A stretch of 64,000 nucleotides of DNA from Collinsella aerofaciens. GTDB lineage: Bacteria > Actinomycetota > Coriobacteriia > Coriobacteriales > Coriobacteriaceae. The notes beneath the pieces were generated by a model. It made no database searches, was not told where the DNA came from, and was given only the letters and a program-made list of their open reading frames with translations. Positions 16,087 through 24,769 of this stretch are shown here, one piece after another. The position numbers and the translations under genes were made by a program. Position 1 is the stretch's first letter. Each line of letters begins with the position of its first letter. The DNA lies in contig NZ_JAQLFJ010000005.1 of NCBI RefSeq assembly GCF_028206795.1, forward strand, positions 1 through 64,000, given 5' to 3'.

Positions 16087-16800
16087 CTAGCCGCCCAAGT
16101 AAGCTTTACGCACGTTGTCGTCGTGCAGCAGCTCTTGGCCGGTGCCGGTCATGGTGATCTTGCCGGTCTCGAGCACGTAGCCACGCGTGGCGATCGAGAG
16201 CGCCATCTGCGCGTTCTGCTCGACCAGAAGCACCGTGGTGCCGGCCTTGTGCAGGTCCTCGACAATCTGGAAGATCTGCTCAATCAGAATCGGCGCCAGG
16301 CCCATGGAAGGCTCGTCAAGCATGAGCAGCTTGGGGTTACTCATAAGGGCGCGGCCCATAACGAGCATCTGCTGCTCGCCGCCCGAAAGGGTGCCGGCGA
16401 CTTGGCGACGGCGCTCCTTAAGGCGAGGGAACTGCTCGTAGACGCGCTCAAGGCCCGGAGCCACCGTGGACTTGGGCTGCGTGTAAGCGCCCATCTCCAG
16501 GTTCTCCTCGACCGTCATCTGCAAAAAGGCACGACGGCCCTCGGGCACCTGGGCCAGGCCCTTGCCCACCAGCTTGTCGGCAGGCGTATGGGTAATGTCC
16601 TCGCCCATAAACTTGATGGAGCCGGTCTTGGAACGCAGCAGGCCCGAGACAGTCTTAAGCGTTGTAGACTTGCCGGCGCCGTTAGCACCGATCAAGGCCA
16701 CGATCTCACCCTCGTTGACGTTAAAGGAGATGTCCTTGATGGCGTGGATAGCGCCGTACCAGACGTTGATGTTGTAGACGGAAAGCATCGGCTCTGCCAT
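16087..16800 (-). CDS. livF: Branched-chain amino-acid ABC transporter ATPase
   Basis: One of the two ATPases that drive leucine/isoleucine/valine uptake. The 237-residue product has Walker A GANGAGKST near 38, the Q-loop region QVPEGRRAF, the signature LSGGEQQMLVMGRAL, Walker B LLMLDEPSMGLAP and the switch His region LLVEQNAQ. The PEGRRxF and SMGLAP forms and the length are characteristic of LivF. It starts with the base next to the livG stop and is the last gene of livJHMGF. Confidence 0.95.
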   Translation of the reverse strand: MAEPMLSVYNINVWYGAIHAIKDISFNVNEGEIVALIGANGAGKSTTLKTVSGLLRSKTGSIKFMGEDITHTPADKLVGKGLAQVPEGRRAFLQMTVEENLEMGAYTQPKSTVAPGLERVYEQFPRLKERRRQVAGTLSGGEQQMLVMGRALMSNPKLLMLDEPSMGLAPILIEQIFQIVEDLHKAGTTVLLVEQNAQMALSIATRGYVLETGKITMTGTGQELLHDDNVRKAYLGG

Positions 16801-17661
16801 TTAGTTCTCCCCCTTATCCTGCTTGCCCAGATATGCCTCGATAACGGCGTCGTTGTTCTGAATTTCCTCGGCCGTGCCCTTGGCGATGACCTTGCCAAAA
16901 TTAAGCACGCAAATGCCCTCGCAAATATTCATGACGAGCGACATATCATGCTCGATAAGCATGATGGCAATGCCAAAGGTGTCGCGAATCTTGACGATGT
17001 TCTCCATGAGCTCGGCGGTCTCGGACGGGTTCATGCCGGCAGCAGGCTCGTCGAGCAGCAGCAGCTTGGGGTTGGTGGCAAGCGCGCGGACGATCTCCAG
17101 ACGACGCTGGGCGCCGTAAGGCAGCGAGCCGGCCTGCTCGTTTGCCAGGTGCTCCATATCAAAGATGGACAGCAGCTCCATGGCGCGCTCGTGGGCGGCC
17201 TTCTCGTGCTTCCAGTACGTCGGCAGACGCAGCACGCCCTCAAAACCAGAGTAGCGCTCCTGGTTGTGCAGGCCGACCTTAACGTTGTCCTCCACCGTCA
17301 TGGTGTTGAACAGGCGAATGTTCTGGAACGTACGGGCGATACCCATACGGTTGACCTGGTAGACGGACTTGCCCGAGGTGTCCTCGCCGTCGAGCAGGAT
17401 AGTACCGTGCGTGGGCCGGTACACCTTGGTGAGCAGGTTGAAGACCGTGGTCTTACCGGCACCGTTGGGACCGATCAGACCGGCGATCTCGGTCTTACCG
17501 ATGGTCAGGCTAAAGTCGTCGACTGCCTTAAGGCCGCCAAATTCAATGCCCAAGTGGATGCACTCGAGCGCCGGGCGCTGGCCCAGGTCGCGGTCGGGAA
17601 CGATGGCGCCAGAAGGATACGGGACCATCTTGCCCTTGTTGAACTCAAACTTACTGGGCAT
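16801..17661 (-). CDS. livG: Branched-chain amino-acid ABC transporter ATPase
   Basis: The second ATPase of the importer, 286 residues. Walker A is GPNGAGKTTVFN. The LivG-type ARTFQNIRLF Q-loop, signature LPYGAQRRLEIVRAL, Walker B LLLLDEPAAGMNP and switch MLIEHDM are all intact. The N-terminal 30 residues are longer than usual for LivG. The gene overlaps livM by 11 bases and abuts livF, consistent with coupled translation of equal amounts. Confidence 0.95.
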   Translation of the reverse strand: MPSKFEFNKGKMVPYPSGAIVPDRDLGQRPALECIHLGIEFGGLKAVDDFSLTIGKTEIAGLIGPNGAGKTTVFNLLTKVYRPTHGTILLDGEDTSGKSVYQVNRMGIARTFQNIRLFNTMTVEDNVKVGLHNQERYSGFEGVLRLPTYWKHEKAAHERAMELLSIFDMEHLANEQAGSLPYGAQRRLEIVRALATNPKLLLLDEPAAGMNPSETAELMENIVKIRDTFGIAIMLIEHDMSLVMNICEGICVLNFGKVIAKGTAEEIQNNDAVIEAYLGKQDKGEN

Positions 17662-18739
17662 CGGCTGCTACCTCCTTCTTGGAAGCAAAGCGGTCCTTAA
17701 TGCGTGCGAAGAACGCCTTGAGCTGCGGGTTGTTGGTAAAGATCATGACCAGGATCAGCACGATGGCGTAGATGAGCATGCGGTAGTCCGAGAACTGACG
17801 GAGCAGCTCGGGAAGCACCGTGAGCAACGCCGCCGCGATGACGGAGCCGCGCATATTGCCCAGACCGCCCAGGACCACGAATACCAGGATGAGGATGGAC
17901 GTGTTGAAGTCGAACTTGGTGGCGGAAAGCTGCGAGAAGTTACCGCCGAAGAGAGCTCCGGCAGCACCGGCGAGGGCAGCGGAAACCACGAAGGCGATCA
18001 TGCGGTACTCGGTGACGGAGATGCCTACGGACTCGGCTGCAATCTTGTTATCGCGCACGGCCATAATGGCACGGCCGGTACGGCTGCGAACCAGGTTGAG
18101 TACAATCACGAGCGCGACCATAACCAGGATGGCACCGGCGAGGAAGGTCGAGTACGTCGACACGCCCGAGGCACCCTGGGCGCCCTTGATGATGGCGGTG
18201 CCGTCCTCGAGCAGGTGCAGGTCGTCGATCGTAGAGTTGCCCGTGATGTTAAAGATCACGTGCAGGCCGCGGGAGTCGACACCCACAATGAGGCAGGTGA
18301 CGATCTCTTTGATGATCTCGCCAAAGGCCAGCGTCACGATAGCCAGGTAATCGCCGCTCAGACGAAGGACCGGGATGCCAATCAAGAAGCCCAGAATGGC
18401 GGCAGCGATGGCGCCGACCACGATACTGATGATAAGGCGCACCGGATCGGAGGGAACGGCGCTCTCCAGCGCGACGGCGGTGACGATGCCCGTATAGGCG
18501 CCGACGCTCATAAAGCCCGCGTGGCCCAGCGACAAGTCGCCCGCGATACCGACGACGAGGTTGAGGGAAATGGCCATGACGATATAGGCCGTAATGGGGA
18601 CCAGCTGACCGGCGATCATGCGCGGAATCATGTGGTTAGACTGCATAAAGAACACGATGGCGAACGCCACAAGGCACATGGCGTACGTAACAAAGTCGTG
18701 ACGCGTCTGCTTGTCTTTAAGAAACTTCATAACGCTCAC
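17651..18739 (-). CDS. livM: Branched-chain amino-acid ABC transporter permease
   Basis: A 362-residue permease with about nine to ten membrane segments. It carries the LivM hallmarks ISLNLVVGIAGDLSLGHAGF, LRLSGDYLAIVTLAFGEI and the NFSQLSATKFDF/GGLGNMRGSVIAA region. It pairs with LivH to form the membrane channel. The GTG at 18739 directly follows the livH stop; an ATG three codons on is an equally possible start. Confidence 0.94.
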   Translation of the reverse strand: MSVMKFLKDKQTRHDFVTYAMCLVAFAIVFFMQSNHMIPRMIAGQLVPITAYIVMAISLNLVVGIAGDLSLGHAGFMSVGAYTGIVTAVALESAVPSDPVRLIISIVVGAIAAAILGFLIGIPVLRLSGDYLAIVTLAFGEIIKEIVTCLIVGVDSRGLHVIFNITGNSTIDDLHLLEDGTAIIKGAQGASGVSTYSTFLAGAILVMVALVIVLNLVRSRTGRAIMAVRDNKIAAESVGISVTEYRMIAFVVSAALAGAAGALFGGNFSQLSATKFDFNTSILILVFVVLGGLGNMRGSVIAAALLTVLPELLRQFSDYRMLIYAIVLILVMIFTNNPQLKAFFARIKDRFASKKEVAADAQ

Positions 18740-19621
18740 CTACACCTTCTCGGGGACGTACTTGCCCAAGAGGCCGGCAGGCTTGACGAGCAGGACGATG
18801 ATCAGAACACCAAAGACGATGGAGTTGGCAAGGCTCGTGGAAATGTAAGCCTGTGCCATCGCCTCGATGATGCCGATAAGAATACCGCCAACAAAGGCAC
18901 CGGGAATGGAGCCGATGCCGCCGAAGACGGCAGCGTCGAAAGCCTTGATACCAGGCATGGCACCCGTGGTGGGCTGCAACACCGGCGAGTAGGAGCACAG
19001 GAGTACGCCGGCGATGGCGGCGAGGGCGGAGCCGATGGCGAACGTCATCGAGATGGTGCGGTTGACGTTGATGCCCATGAGCTGAGCAGCGGCCTTGTCC
19101 TCGGACACGGCTCGCATGGCCTTGCCCATCTTGGTCTTACCCGTAAAGAACATCAGGCCGGCCATGATAACCAAGCAGGCGACGATGGTGACGAGCGAGA
19201 CGGCGCTTACGTTAAACTTGGCCAAGAACTCCGGCACCGGAAAGGTGACGAGCGAAGTGAAGTTCTTGGGTGTGGCGCCCCACAGAAGCTGCGCGGCGTT
19301 CTGCAGGAAGTAAGACACGCCGATAGCCGTGATCAGAACGGCCAGCGGACCTGCTTGGCGCAACGGCTTATAGGCCAGACCCTCAATGAGGACACCGAGA
19401 ACCGTGCAGACCACACAAGAGAGAACTACAGATGCCCAGCCCGGGAGGCCGAGATACGACGTGGCGCAGAACGAGACATAGGCACCGACCATGATGACAT
19501 CGCCGTGAGCGAAGTTCAGCATCTTGGCGATACCGTAGACCATGGTGTAGCCCAACGCGATGATGGCGTAGACGCTGCCCATGGACAGGCCGTTGACCAG
19601 GTATTGGATAAAGACCGTCAT
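18740..19621 (-). CDS. livH: Branched-chain amino-acid ABC transporter permease
   Basis: A 293-residue permease starting MTVFIQYLVNGLSMGSVYAI, with the LivH motifs YTMVYGIAKMLNFAHGD and KAFDAAVFGGIGSIPGA. The ATG at 19621 has AAAGGGGG about ten bases upstream; upstream in-frame starts would add up to 31 residues of no obvious family similarity. It is the first permease gene after livJ and is separated from it by two hairpins. Confidence 0.94.
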   Translation of the reverse strand: MTVFIQYLVNGLSMGSVYAIIALGYTMVYGIAKMLNFAHGDVIMVGAYVSFCATSYLGLPGWASVVLSCVVCTVLGVLIEGLAYKPLRQAGPLAVLITAIGVSYFLQNAAQLLWGATPKNFTSLVTFPVPEFLAKFNVSAVSLVTIVACLVIMAGLMFFTGKTKMGKAMRAVSEDKAAAQLMGINVNRTISMTFAIGSALAAIAGVLLCSYSPVLQPTTGAMPGIKAFDAAVFGGIGSIPGAFVGGILIGIIEAMAQAYISTSLANSIVFGVLIIVLLVKPAGLLGKYVPEKV

Positions 19622-19667
19622 GTTCCACATCCCCCTTTCGAATAGGTTTCCAGTTGATGTATGAAAC

Positions 19668-19729
19668 AGGGACGTTACATCGTCCCTAGATACCAAGCAA
19701 GCAGGGAAGGCCACAACCTCCCCTGCTTG
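19668..19729 (-). promoter_or_regulatory. Tandem hairpins between livJ and livH
   Basis: Read on the minus strand, a 13-bp stem (19729-19717 with 19710-19698, 6-base loop) is followed by a 7-bp stem (19687-19681 with 19674-19668). Neither is followed by a strong T-run. They lie directly after the binding-protein gene, where partial termination or 3'-end protection often keeps the binding protein in excess over the membrane parts. Confidence 0.6.
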
Positions 19730-19760
19730 GGATCAAAACCGCTCTATGTAAGGCGGCCTA

Positions 19761-20948
19761 TTATGCCTGTACGTACTTGCCGTTGGTGATGACGTACGCA
19801 GTGGGCTCCTTCTGGACCTGGCCCTTATCGTTCCAGGTGAGCTTGCCGGTCAGACCGTCAACGGTAATCTTGAGCATAGCCTTGGGCAGCTTCTCGGAGA
19901 CCTCGGTCGGGTCGGCGTCGACACCAAGACCGGCCTCCTTGAGGGCCTCGGCCACCGCGTGCACGCCGTCGTAGGCGTCGGCGGCAAACTGGTCGGGGGT
20001 ATCGCCGTACTTATCCTTGTAAGCGTTGACGAAGTCGGCGTTCTTCTCGTCGTCGGCGGAGAACGGGGTCATGAGCAGCAGACCCTCGGCAAGAGAGGTG
20101 TCGAAGCCCTCAACGCCCAGGATGCCGTCCATGCCGTCGCAACCCATCATCTTGACGTCGTAGCCCATATCCTTGGCGTTCTTGAGCAGGACGGACGCCG
20201 GCGTGTAGTAGATCGGCGCGAAGATCATGGTAGCGCCGGCCTGCTTGGCCTTGGTCAGCTGGTTGGTAAAGCTCGTAGCAGAATCGTCCTTAAAGGTCTC
20301 CTCGTCGACAATCTCGAGCTTGGACTCAGCGGCCTGGGCCTTAAAGGAATCCGCGATACCCGAAGAATAGGCGTCGCCGGAGTTGTAGAACAGCACGAAC
20401 TTCTCATCCGCATACTTCTCTGCCAGGAACTTGGCAGCGTTGACGCCCTGGTTGGGGTCGGTGAAGCAAACCTGGAAGACGCAATCCTTGCCGTCAGTGA
20501 CGTCCTCGGAGGACGCGGACGGGGTGATCATGAACGTCTTGGGGTCGTTACCACACTCAGCGGCAACGGCAACCGACGCACCCGTGGTGGTCGGGCCGAC
20601 GAGGGCCTGCATGCCCCAGTCGAGCAGGGTATTAAAGGCGTTGACGGCCTTCTCGCCGTCGGCCTGGTCGTCCTCGGCCTTGCTGGCAAGCGGCAGCTCC
20701 TTGGTGGAGAAGTCCTTGCAGCCAAGCTCGACGCCCTGGGTAACGGACTTGCCGTAAGACGCGGCGGCACCGGTCAGCGGGCCGATGGTGCCGATCTTAA
20801 ACGAAGCGTCGCTCGAAGCGGAACCGCTGTCGCCGCCGTTGGAGGAGCAGCCAGCTAGAATGGACATCGCCCCCAGACCTGCTGCGCTCGCGATAACGCT
20901 CCTGCGATTCATAACAGGGTTCAATGACTTACCGGTGAGGCTCGACAT
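19761..20948 (-). CDS. livJ: Branched-chain amino-acid binding lipoprotein
   Basis: A 395-residue periplasmic-binding-protein-type receptor tethered to the outer face of the membrane. A signal peptide with lipobox LAGC (cysteine at about 34) is followed by a Ser/Gly-rich linker, then the type I binding fold: IGTIGPLTGAAASYG, ALVGPTTTGASVA, ITPSASSEDVT and FVLFYNSGDAYSSG. AGGAG precedes the ATG at 20948. It leads the operon livJHMGF, and a damaged paralogue lies just upstream. Confidence 0.94.
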   Translation of the reverse strand: MSSLTGKSLNPVMNRRSVIASAAGLGAMSILAGCSSNGGDSGSASSDASFKIGTIGPLTGAAASYGKSVTQGVELGCKDFSTKELPLASKAEDDQADGEKAVNAFNTLLDWGMQALVGPTTTGASVAVAAECGNDPKTFMITPSASSEDVTDGKDCVFQVCFTDPNQGVNAAKFLAEKYADEKFVLFYNSGDAYSSGIADSFKAQAAESKLEIVDEETFKDDSATSFTNQLTKAKQAGATMIFAPIYYTPASVLLKNAKDMGYDVKMMGCDGMDGILGVEGFDTSLAEGLLLMTPFSADDEKNADFVNAYKDKYGDTPDQFAADAYDGVHAVAEALKEAGLGVDADPTEVSEKLPKAMLKITVDGLTGKLTWNDKGQVQKEPTAYVITNGKYVQA

Positions 20949-21218
20949 GCGGCTCTCCTCTCAAATCTCGTCGGGTTTTGGTTACCCGACAGGCCATCCT
21001 TCGCCGTGTTCGGCGTTCGCAAAATAGTAGACGCTTTAGTTAGGAAAAGTGGCGGTTATTTCGACTTTTCTTTGGATTTGTTCATTTATCCATAATTATG
21101 CGTATTTATATCGGTTTATGCAGTTTAGCCACTTTATTGTGTGAAAGCAATGTTTCCGTTCTGTTACAAGCGCTCCTGCCCTGATAAAACAGCCTCACCG
21201 GTCGCGTTTTGTACGCAC
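20949..21218 (-). promoter_or_regulatory. livJ upstream region
   Basis: An AT-rich stretch (about 21040-21150) that must hold the livJ promoter. TACTAT and TATTTT words near 21030-21020 are possible -10 boxes, but no matching -35 is clear. No gene is seen here. Confidence 0.3.
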
Positions 21219-21345
21219 CTAGGCGGCGATGTACTTGCCGTCCTGAATCACCAAAGTCGACGTTTTTCTCGTCGTCGGCGGAGAACGGCGTCATGAGCAG
21301 CACACCCTCGGCAAGAGAGGTGTCGAAGCCCTCGGACCGTTCATG
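21219..21345 (-). pseudogene. Remnant of a second livJ-like binding-protein gene
   Basis: The minus strand encodes EGFDTSLAEGVLLMTPFSAD followed by DEKNVDF, nearly identical to livJ residues around 285-310. It then jumps directly to a C-terminal end (VIQDGKYIAA, stop at 21221-21219) that parallels the livJ end VITNGKYVQA. A GMNG piece upstream is out of frame. So an internal deletion and a frameshift have destroyed a paralogue, leaving about 125 bases. Confidence 0.75.
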
Positions 21346-21566
21346 CCGTCTCTTGCGGTACAGGGCAAACCTTATGGTGCAAACGTTGACAGTTTGTTAC
21401 GGAGTTCCGTTTGTAGCGAGCATGTTTCCAATGTTTCCGCAGCGTTTCGGGGGTGCCGTTTTGTGCGACTCCTGTTGCCTGACGAGCACACGCCCTCGGT
21501 TCACGCTAGAATGCACTCAACCTTTAAGCGGTTAATCCATCCATAAGATGCACGAAGGAGCTATCT
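21346..21566 (+). other. hom upstream region
   Basis: Non-coding. A TAGAAT word at 21508-21513 could be a -10 for hom, without a good -35. The TTGACA at about 21387 has no -10 partner at normal spacing. Confidence 0.3.
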
Positions 21567-22910
21567 ATGAGCGAATCCCTGCGCACCGTGAACGTCGGTC
21601 TGATCGGTTTGGGAACCGTCGGCGGCGGCGTGGCCCGTCTGATCAAGAGCCACCACGATGAGTACCTGGCAGCCTACGGCATCGACCTTAAGCTGACCCG
21701 CGCCTGCGCGCTTGCTTGGGAGCAGGCCGAGGCGGCAGGCATTGGGCGCGAGGCCTTTACGAGCGACTGGCACGATGTCGTCACCGACCCCGCCGTCGAC
21801 ATCGTCGTCGAGCTGATTGGCGGCGAGCATCCCGCAACCGAGATCTTCACCACTGCCTTCGAGAACGGCAAGCATGTCGTCTCCGCCAACAAGGCCCTGC
21901 TGGGCCGCCATGTCGAGACGCTTGCCGAGAAGGCGCGTGCGTGCGGCGTGCAGATTAAGTGCGAGGCCAGCTGCGGTGGCGGCATCCCCATTGTCAGCAC
22001 ACTCGAGCACGACCTGGTGGGCAACAAGATCCTGACCATCGCCGGCATCCTCAACGGCACCACCAACTACATCCTGTCGCGCATGGACGCCGAGGGCGCC
22101 GATTACGCTGACGTGCTTGCCGACGCGCAGGCCAAGGGCTATGCCGAGGCCGACCCGTCCGCCGACGTCGACGGCTTCGATGCCGCCAGCAAGACGGCCA
22201 TCCTCGCCTCCATCGGCTTTGGCACCCGCGTTACCACCGACGATGTGTACCAGCAGGGTATCCGCACCATCGGCGCCGAAGACATCGCCCAGGCCCGCGA
22301 GCTCGGCTACACCATTAAGCTGCTCGGCATTGCCCGCAACACCGACGCCGGCGTCGACGTCCGCGTGCACCCCACGCTGATTCCCGCCGACCACATGCTC
22401 GCCAAGGTCAACGGTGCCATGAACGCTGTCTACGTGGTAGGCGACGCCGTGGGCGAAACCATGTTCTACGGTGCCGGCGCAGGCTCCTTCCCCACCGCGA
22501 GCGCCGTCGTGGGCGATATCCTGTCGCTCTCCGAGCAAATCAGCCGCGGCGTGGCTCCGCTGCCCGAGATTGAGCCCTATGGCCACAACCTCACCTTTAA
22601 GCCCATGGACGAGCTCCAGACCAAGTACTATGTGCGCCTGAAGGTCGCCGACCGCGTGGGCGCCCTGTCCGAGACGGTCGACATCTTTGCCAAGCACAAC
22701 ATCTCGATCTCGCTCATCAACCAGGTCGAGGACGGCAAGTCGGGCATCAGTGATGCCTGCTCGGTCATCTTCCTGACGCACCGCGCGCTCGAGAAGGACG
22801 TCCAAACTGCCGCCGCCGAGCTTGCCGGCGTCGACTGCGTGGCCGAGGTCGCCAACGTCCTGCGCATCGAGGACGTCGAGGCCTGGACCGAAGGCGTCAT
22901 GGCCAACTAG
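21567..22910 (+). CDS. hom: Homoserine dehydrogenase
   Basis: It reduces aspartate semialdehyde to homoserine, the branch point to threonine and methionine. The 447-residue product has the NAD(P)-binding GLIGLGTVGGGVARL at the start, VVSANKALL, the catalytic-domain motifs EASCGGGIPI, AGILNGTTNYIL, EADPSADVDGFDAASK and a C-terminal ACT domain (from about 360, YYVRLKVADRVGAL) typical of threonine feedback control. GAAGGAG precedes the ATG at 21567. It is a single gene with a strong terminator behind it. Confidence 0.97.
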   Translation: MSESLRTVNVGLIGLGTVGGGVARLIKSHHDEYLAAYGIDLKLTRACALAWEQAEAAGIGREAFTSDWHDVVTDPAVDIVVELIGGEHPATEIFTTAFENGKHVVSANKALLGRHVETLAEKARACGVQIKCEASCGGGIPIVSTLEHDLVGNKILTIAGILNGTTNYILSRMDAEGADYADVLADAQAKGYAEADPSADVDGFDAASKTAILASIGFGTRVTTDDVYQQGIRTIGAEDIAQARELGYTIKLLGIARNTDAGVDVRVHPTLIPADHMLAKVNGAMNAVYVVGDAVGETMFYGAGAGSFPTASAVVGDILSLSEQISRGVAPLPEIEPYGHNLTFKPMDELQTKYYVRLKVADRVGALSETVDIFAKHNISISLINQVEDGKSGISDACSVIFLTHRALEKDVQTAAAELAGVDCVAEVANVLRIEDVEAWTEGVMAN

Positions 22911-22945
22911 TCCACTACTTCGAACCCCAACGGAGCTCAACGCAA

Positions 22946-22993
22946 AAGGCGCGCTGCCTGCATCAACCGCAGGCAGCGCGCCTTCTATTATTT
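22946..22993. terminator. Bidirectional terminator between hom and the antiporter
   Basis: A perfect 16-bp stem (AAGGCGCGCTGCCTGC at 22946-22961 with 22969-22984) with a 7-base loop, followed by CTATTATTT on the plus strand. It stands between two convergent genes and can serve both. Confidence 0.85.
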
Positions 22994-23022
22994 GGACGGA
23001 ACCCGTATCCCGACATTCCTTG

Positions 23023-24585
23023 CTACTTGCCGTCGTCGTCCTGGGCTTCATCGCGCGCATAGAGCTCCAACATGCGGCGGCGGTATTCGCGCACGGCAAG
23101 CTTGGCGCGCTCCAAGCGGCGACGCTCGCGCGGAGTCAGCTCGGACGGGTCAACCTCGTCTCCATAGGTCTTGTCGGCAAGCAGGTGCGCCGCGTCCACA
23201 ATACGGGCATCGATGTGGCCGCTCGCCGCCTCGGCGGAAAGACGCTCGGCAATCGTATCGAGCGTAGGCAGGCCCTCGAATACGCGACCGTGACCATGCG
23301 AGGTCAGCAGCTCGTGCTCGCGTGCGAGCAGACTCGCCAAATCGTGATGGGCACGCAGGATGTCGAACGCATCGGATGGATGCTCGGCAACCTCTGCCAC
23401 GGCGGCGACCGGCGCGGCGTCGACCACGCGGTAGAAGAGCTGCGCGAGCAATGGCATCAAGAACACCGTGATGGCACCGGCGGCAACCATGACCGACGCA
23501 ATTTCTTGCGACAGCGCGCCCGCGTTGACGGCAACGCTTGTCACGGCGACAATGATCGGCAGGGCCGTGGTGCAGTAGAGCGCCACGGTAATGCGACCAT
23601 ACGCCGACACATCGCGCGTCGCAGGACAAATGCTCATAGAGATGAGAATCGGCACGGCACGAATTATCAGCAACGCCACGATAAAGCCCGCGAGCAGCCC
23701 GGGGCGCGACGCCACGGCCGTCAGGTCGATCTTTGCGCCCGATACAGTAAAGAACACCGGAATCAAAAAGCCGTAGGCCAGGCCGTCGAGCTTGGTCTCA
23801 AGCGTATGGTTGCCCTCGGGGATGATATAGCGCAGGACGAAGCCGGCGGCAAAAGAACCCAACACGATGTCGAGATCAAAGACGGCCGAGAACGCCACGA
23901 GCGTGACCAGGATGAGCACCGTCAGGCGCACGAAGGTCTGCGACGTGGTATCGGCGCGCTCCTCGACAAACGCAAAGAAGCGGCTGCCGACGCGCTTGGA
24001 GCGGCTTGGGACCACGGCCAGCAATACACAAACCACCGCAAACAAGCCAAGGATTACGAGCGTTTGGATGCCAGTGCGAGCAGACAGCAGCACCGACATG
24101 GCGAGCACGGGACCGAGCTCGCCCCAAGTGCCATACGCGAGAATCGAGTCGCCCACACGCGTGCCGGTGAGCGAGCGCTCACGCATGATGGGCACGAGCG
24201 TGCCGAGCGCCGTAGAAGTGAGGGCAAGCGTCACGGCAATACCGTCGAAATGACTGACCGAGAACCACGGGGTAAAGCGCACGGCAAGCCAGGCGATACC
24301 AAACGTGACGACCCACGTCGCTAAGCCGTAGCGCCCCTCGACGCCCGTGATGCTCTTGGGGTCGATCTCAAAGCCGGCAAGCAGGAACAAAAAGGCCAGG
24401 CCGAGCTCGGACACAAGCGAGACCTCAGCATCTACATGGATGACGCCGAGCATATGAGGGCCCAGCACCGCGCCGAACACGAGCAAAAAGACCGTTTCGG
24501 GAACGGGTTTTCCGGGAATCGCCGAGGCGATGAAGGGGCTTGCAAAGGCCACGAGTGCGATGATGGCGAGCGAAACGAATGCCAT
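23023..24585 (-). CDS. Kef-type cation:proton antiporter (CPA2)
   Basis: A 520-residue membrane protein with about 12 hydrophobic segments in its first 390 residues. It shows VFGAVLGPHMLGVI, LGLAFLFLLAGFEIDPKS, ALTSTALGTLVPI and VLGSFAAGFVLR, the Na+/H+ exchanger fold of the CPA2 family. The last 130 residues are a charged cytoplasmic tail ending in a helical, Arg-rich segment and DEAQDDDGK, not a TrkA-N or USP domain. The transported ion is unknown. AGAAAGG precedes the ATG at 24585. It is transcribed divergently from purL. Confidence 0.85.
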   Translation of the reverse strand: MAFVSLAIIALVAFASPFIASAIPGKPVPETVFLLVFGAVLGPHMLGVIHVDAEVSLVSELGLAFLFLLAGFEIDPKSITGVEGRYGLATWVVTFGIAWLAVRFTPWFSVSHFDGIAVTLALTSTALGTLVPIMRERSLTGTRVGDSILAYGTWGELGPVLAMSVLLSARTGIQTLVILGLFAVVCVLLAVVPSRSKRVGSRFFAFVEERADTTSQTFVRLTVLILVTLVAFSAVFDLDIVLGSFAAGFVLRYIIPEGNHTLETKLDGLAYGFLIPVFFTVSGAKIDLTAVASRPGLLAGFIVALLIIRAVPILISMSICPATRDVSAYGRITVALYCTTALPIIVAVTSVAVNAGALSQEIASVMVAAGAITVFLMPLLAQLFYRVVDAAPVAAVAEVAEHPSDAFDILRAHHDLASLLAREHELLTSHGHGRVFEGLPTLDTIAERLSAEAASGHIDARIVDAAHLLADKTYGDEVDPSELTPRERRRLERAKLAVREYRRRMLELYARDEAQDDDGK

Positions 24586-24769
24586 GTGATGCCTTTCTCT
24601 TGTTTGCGCTTCACTGTAGCACCCTCGCCGTCCTCAACGCGCCGCGAGCTGTCGTATCATAGTGAGGTTTACAAACATGTGGCTCAAGGCGACCGCAGGG
24701 CAGGCCCCGCAAACCGACCGCTGCCGCATACCGTACCGTACGCCCAACCGATCAGGAAGGCAGGAACCA

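Noticed and set aside
17369-19645. A 758-codon plus-strand reading frame opposite livG, livM and livH
   Set aside because: It is antisense to three clear transporter genes; its Asp/Gly/His-rich composition is the mirror of GC-rich codons.
24600-24769. A purine or ZTP riboswitch in the purL leader
   Set aside because: The conserved core sequences of these riboswitches are not present, and no stable leader terminator is seen.
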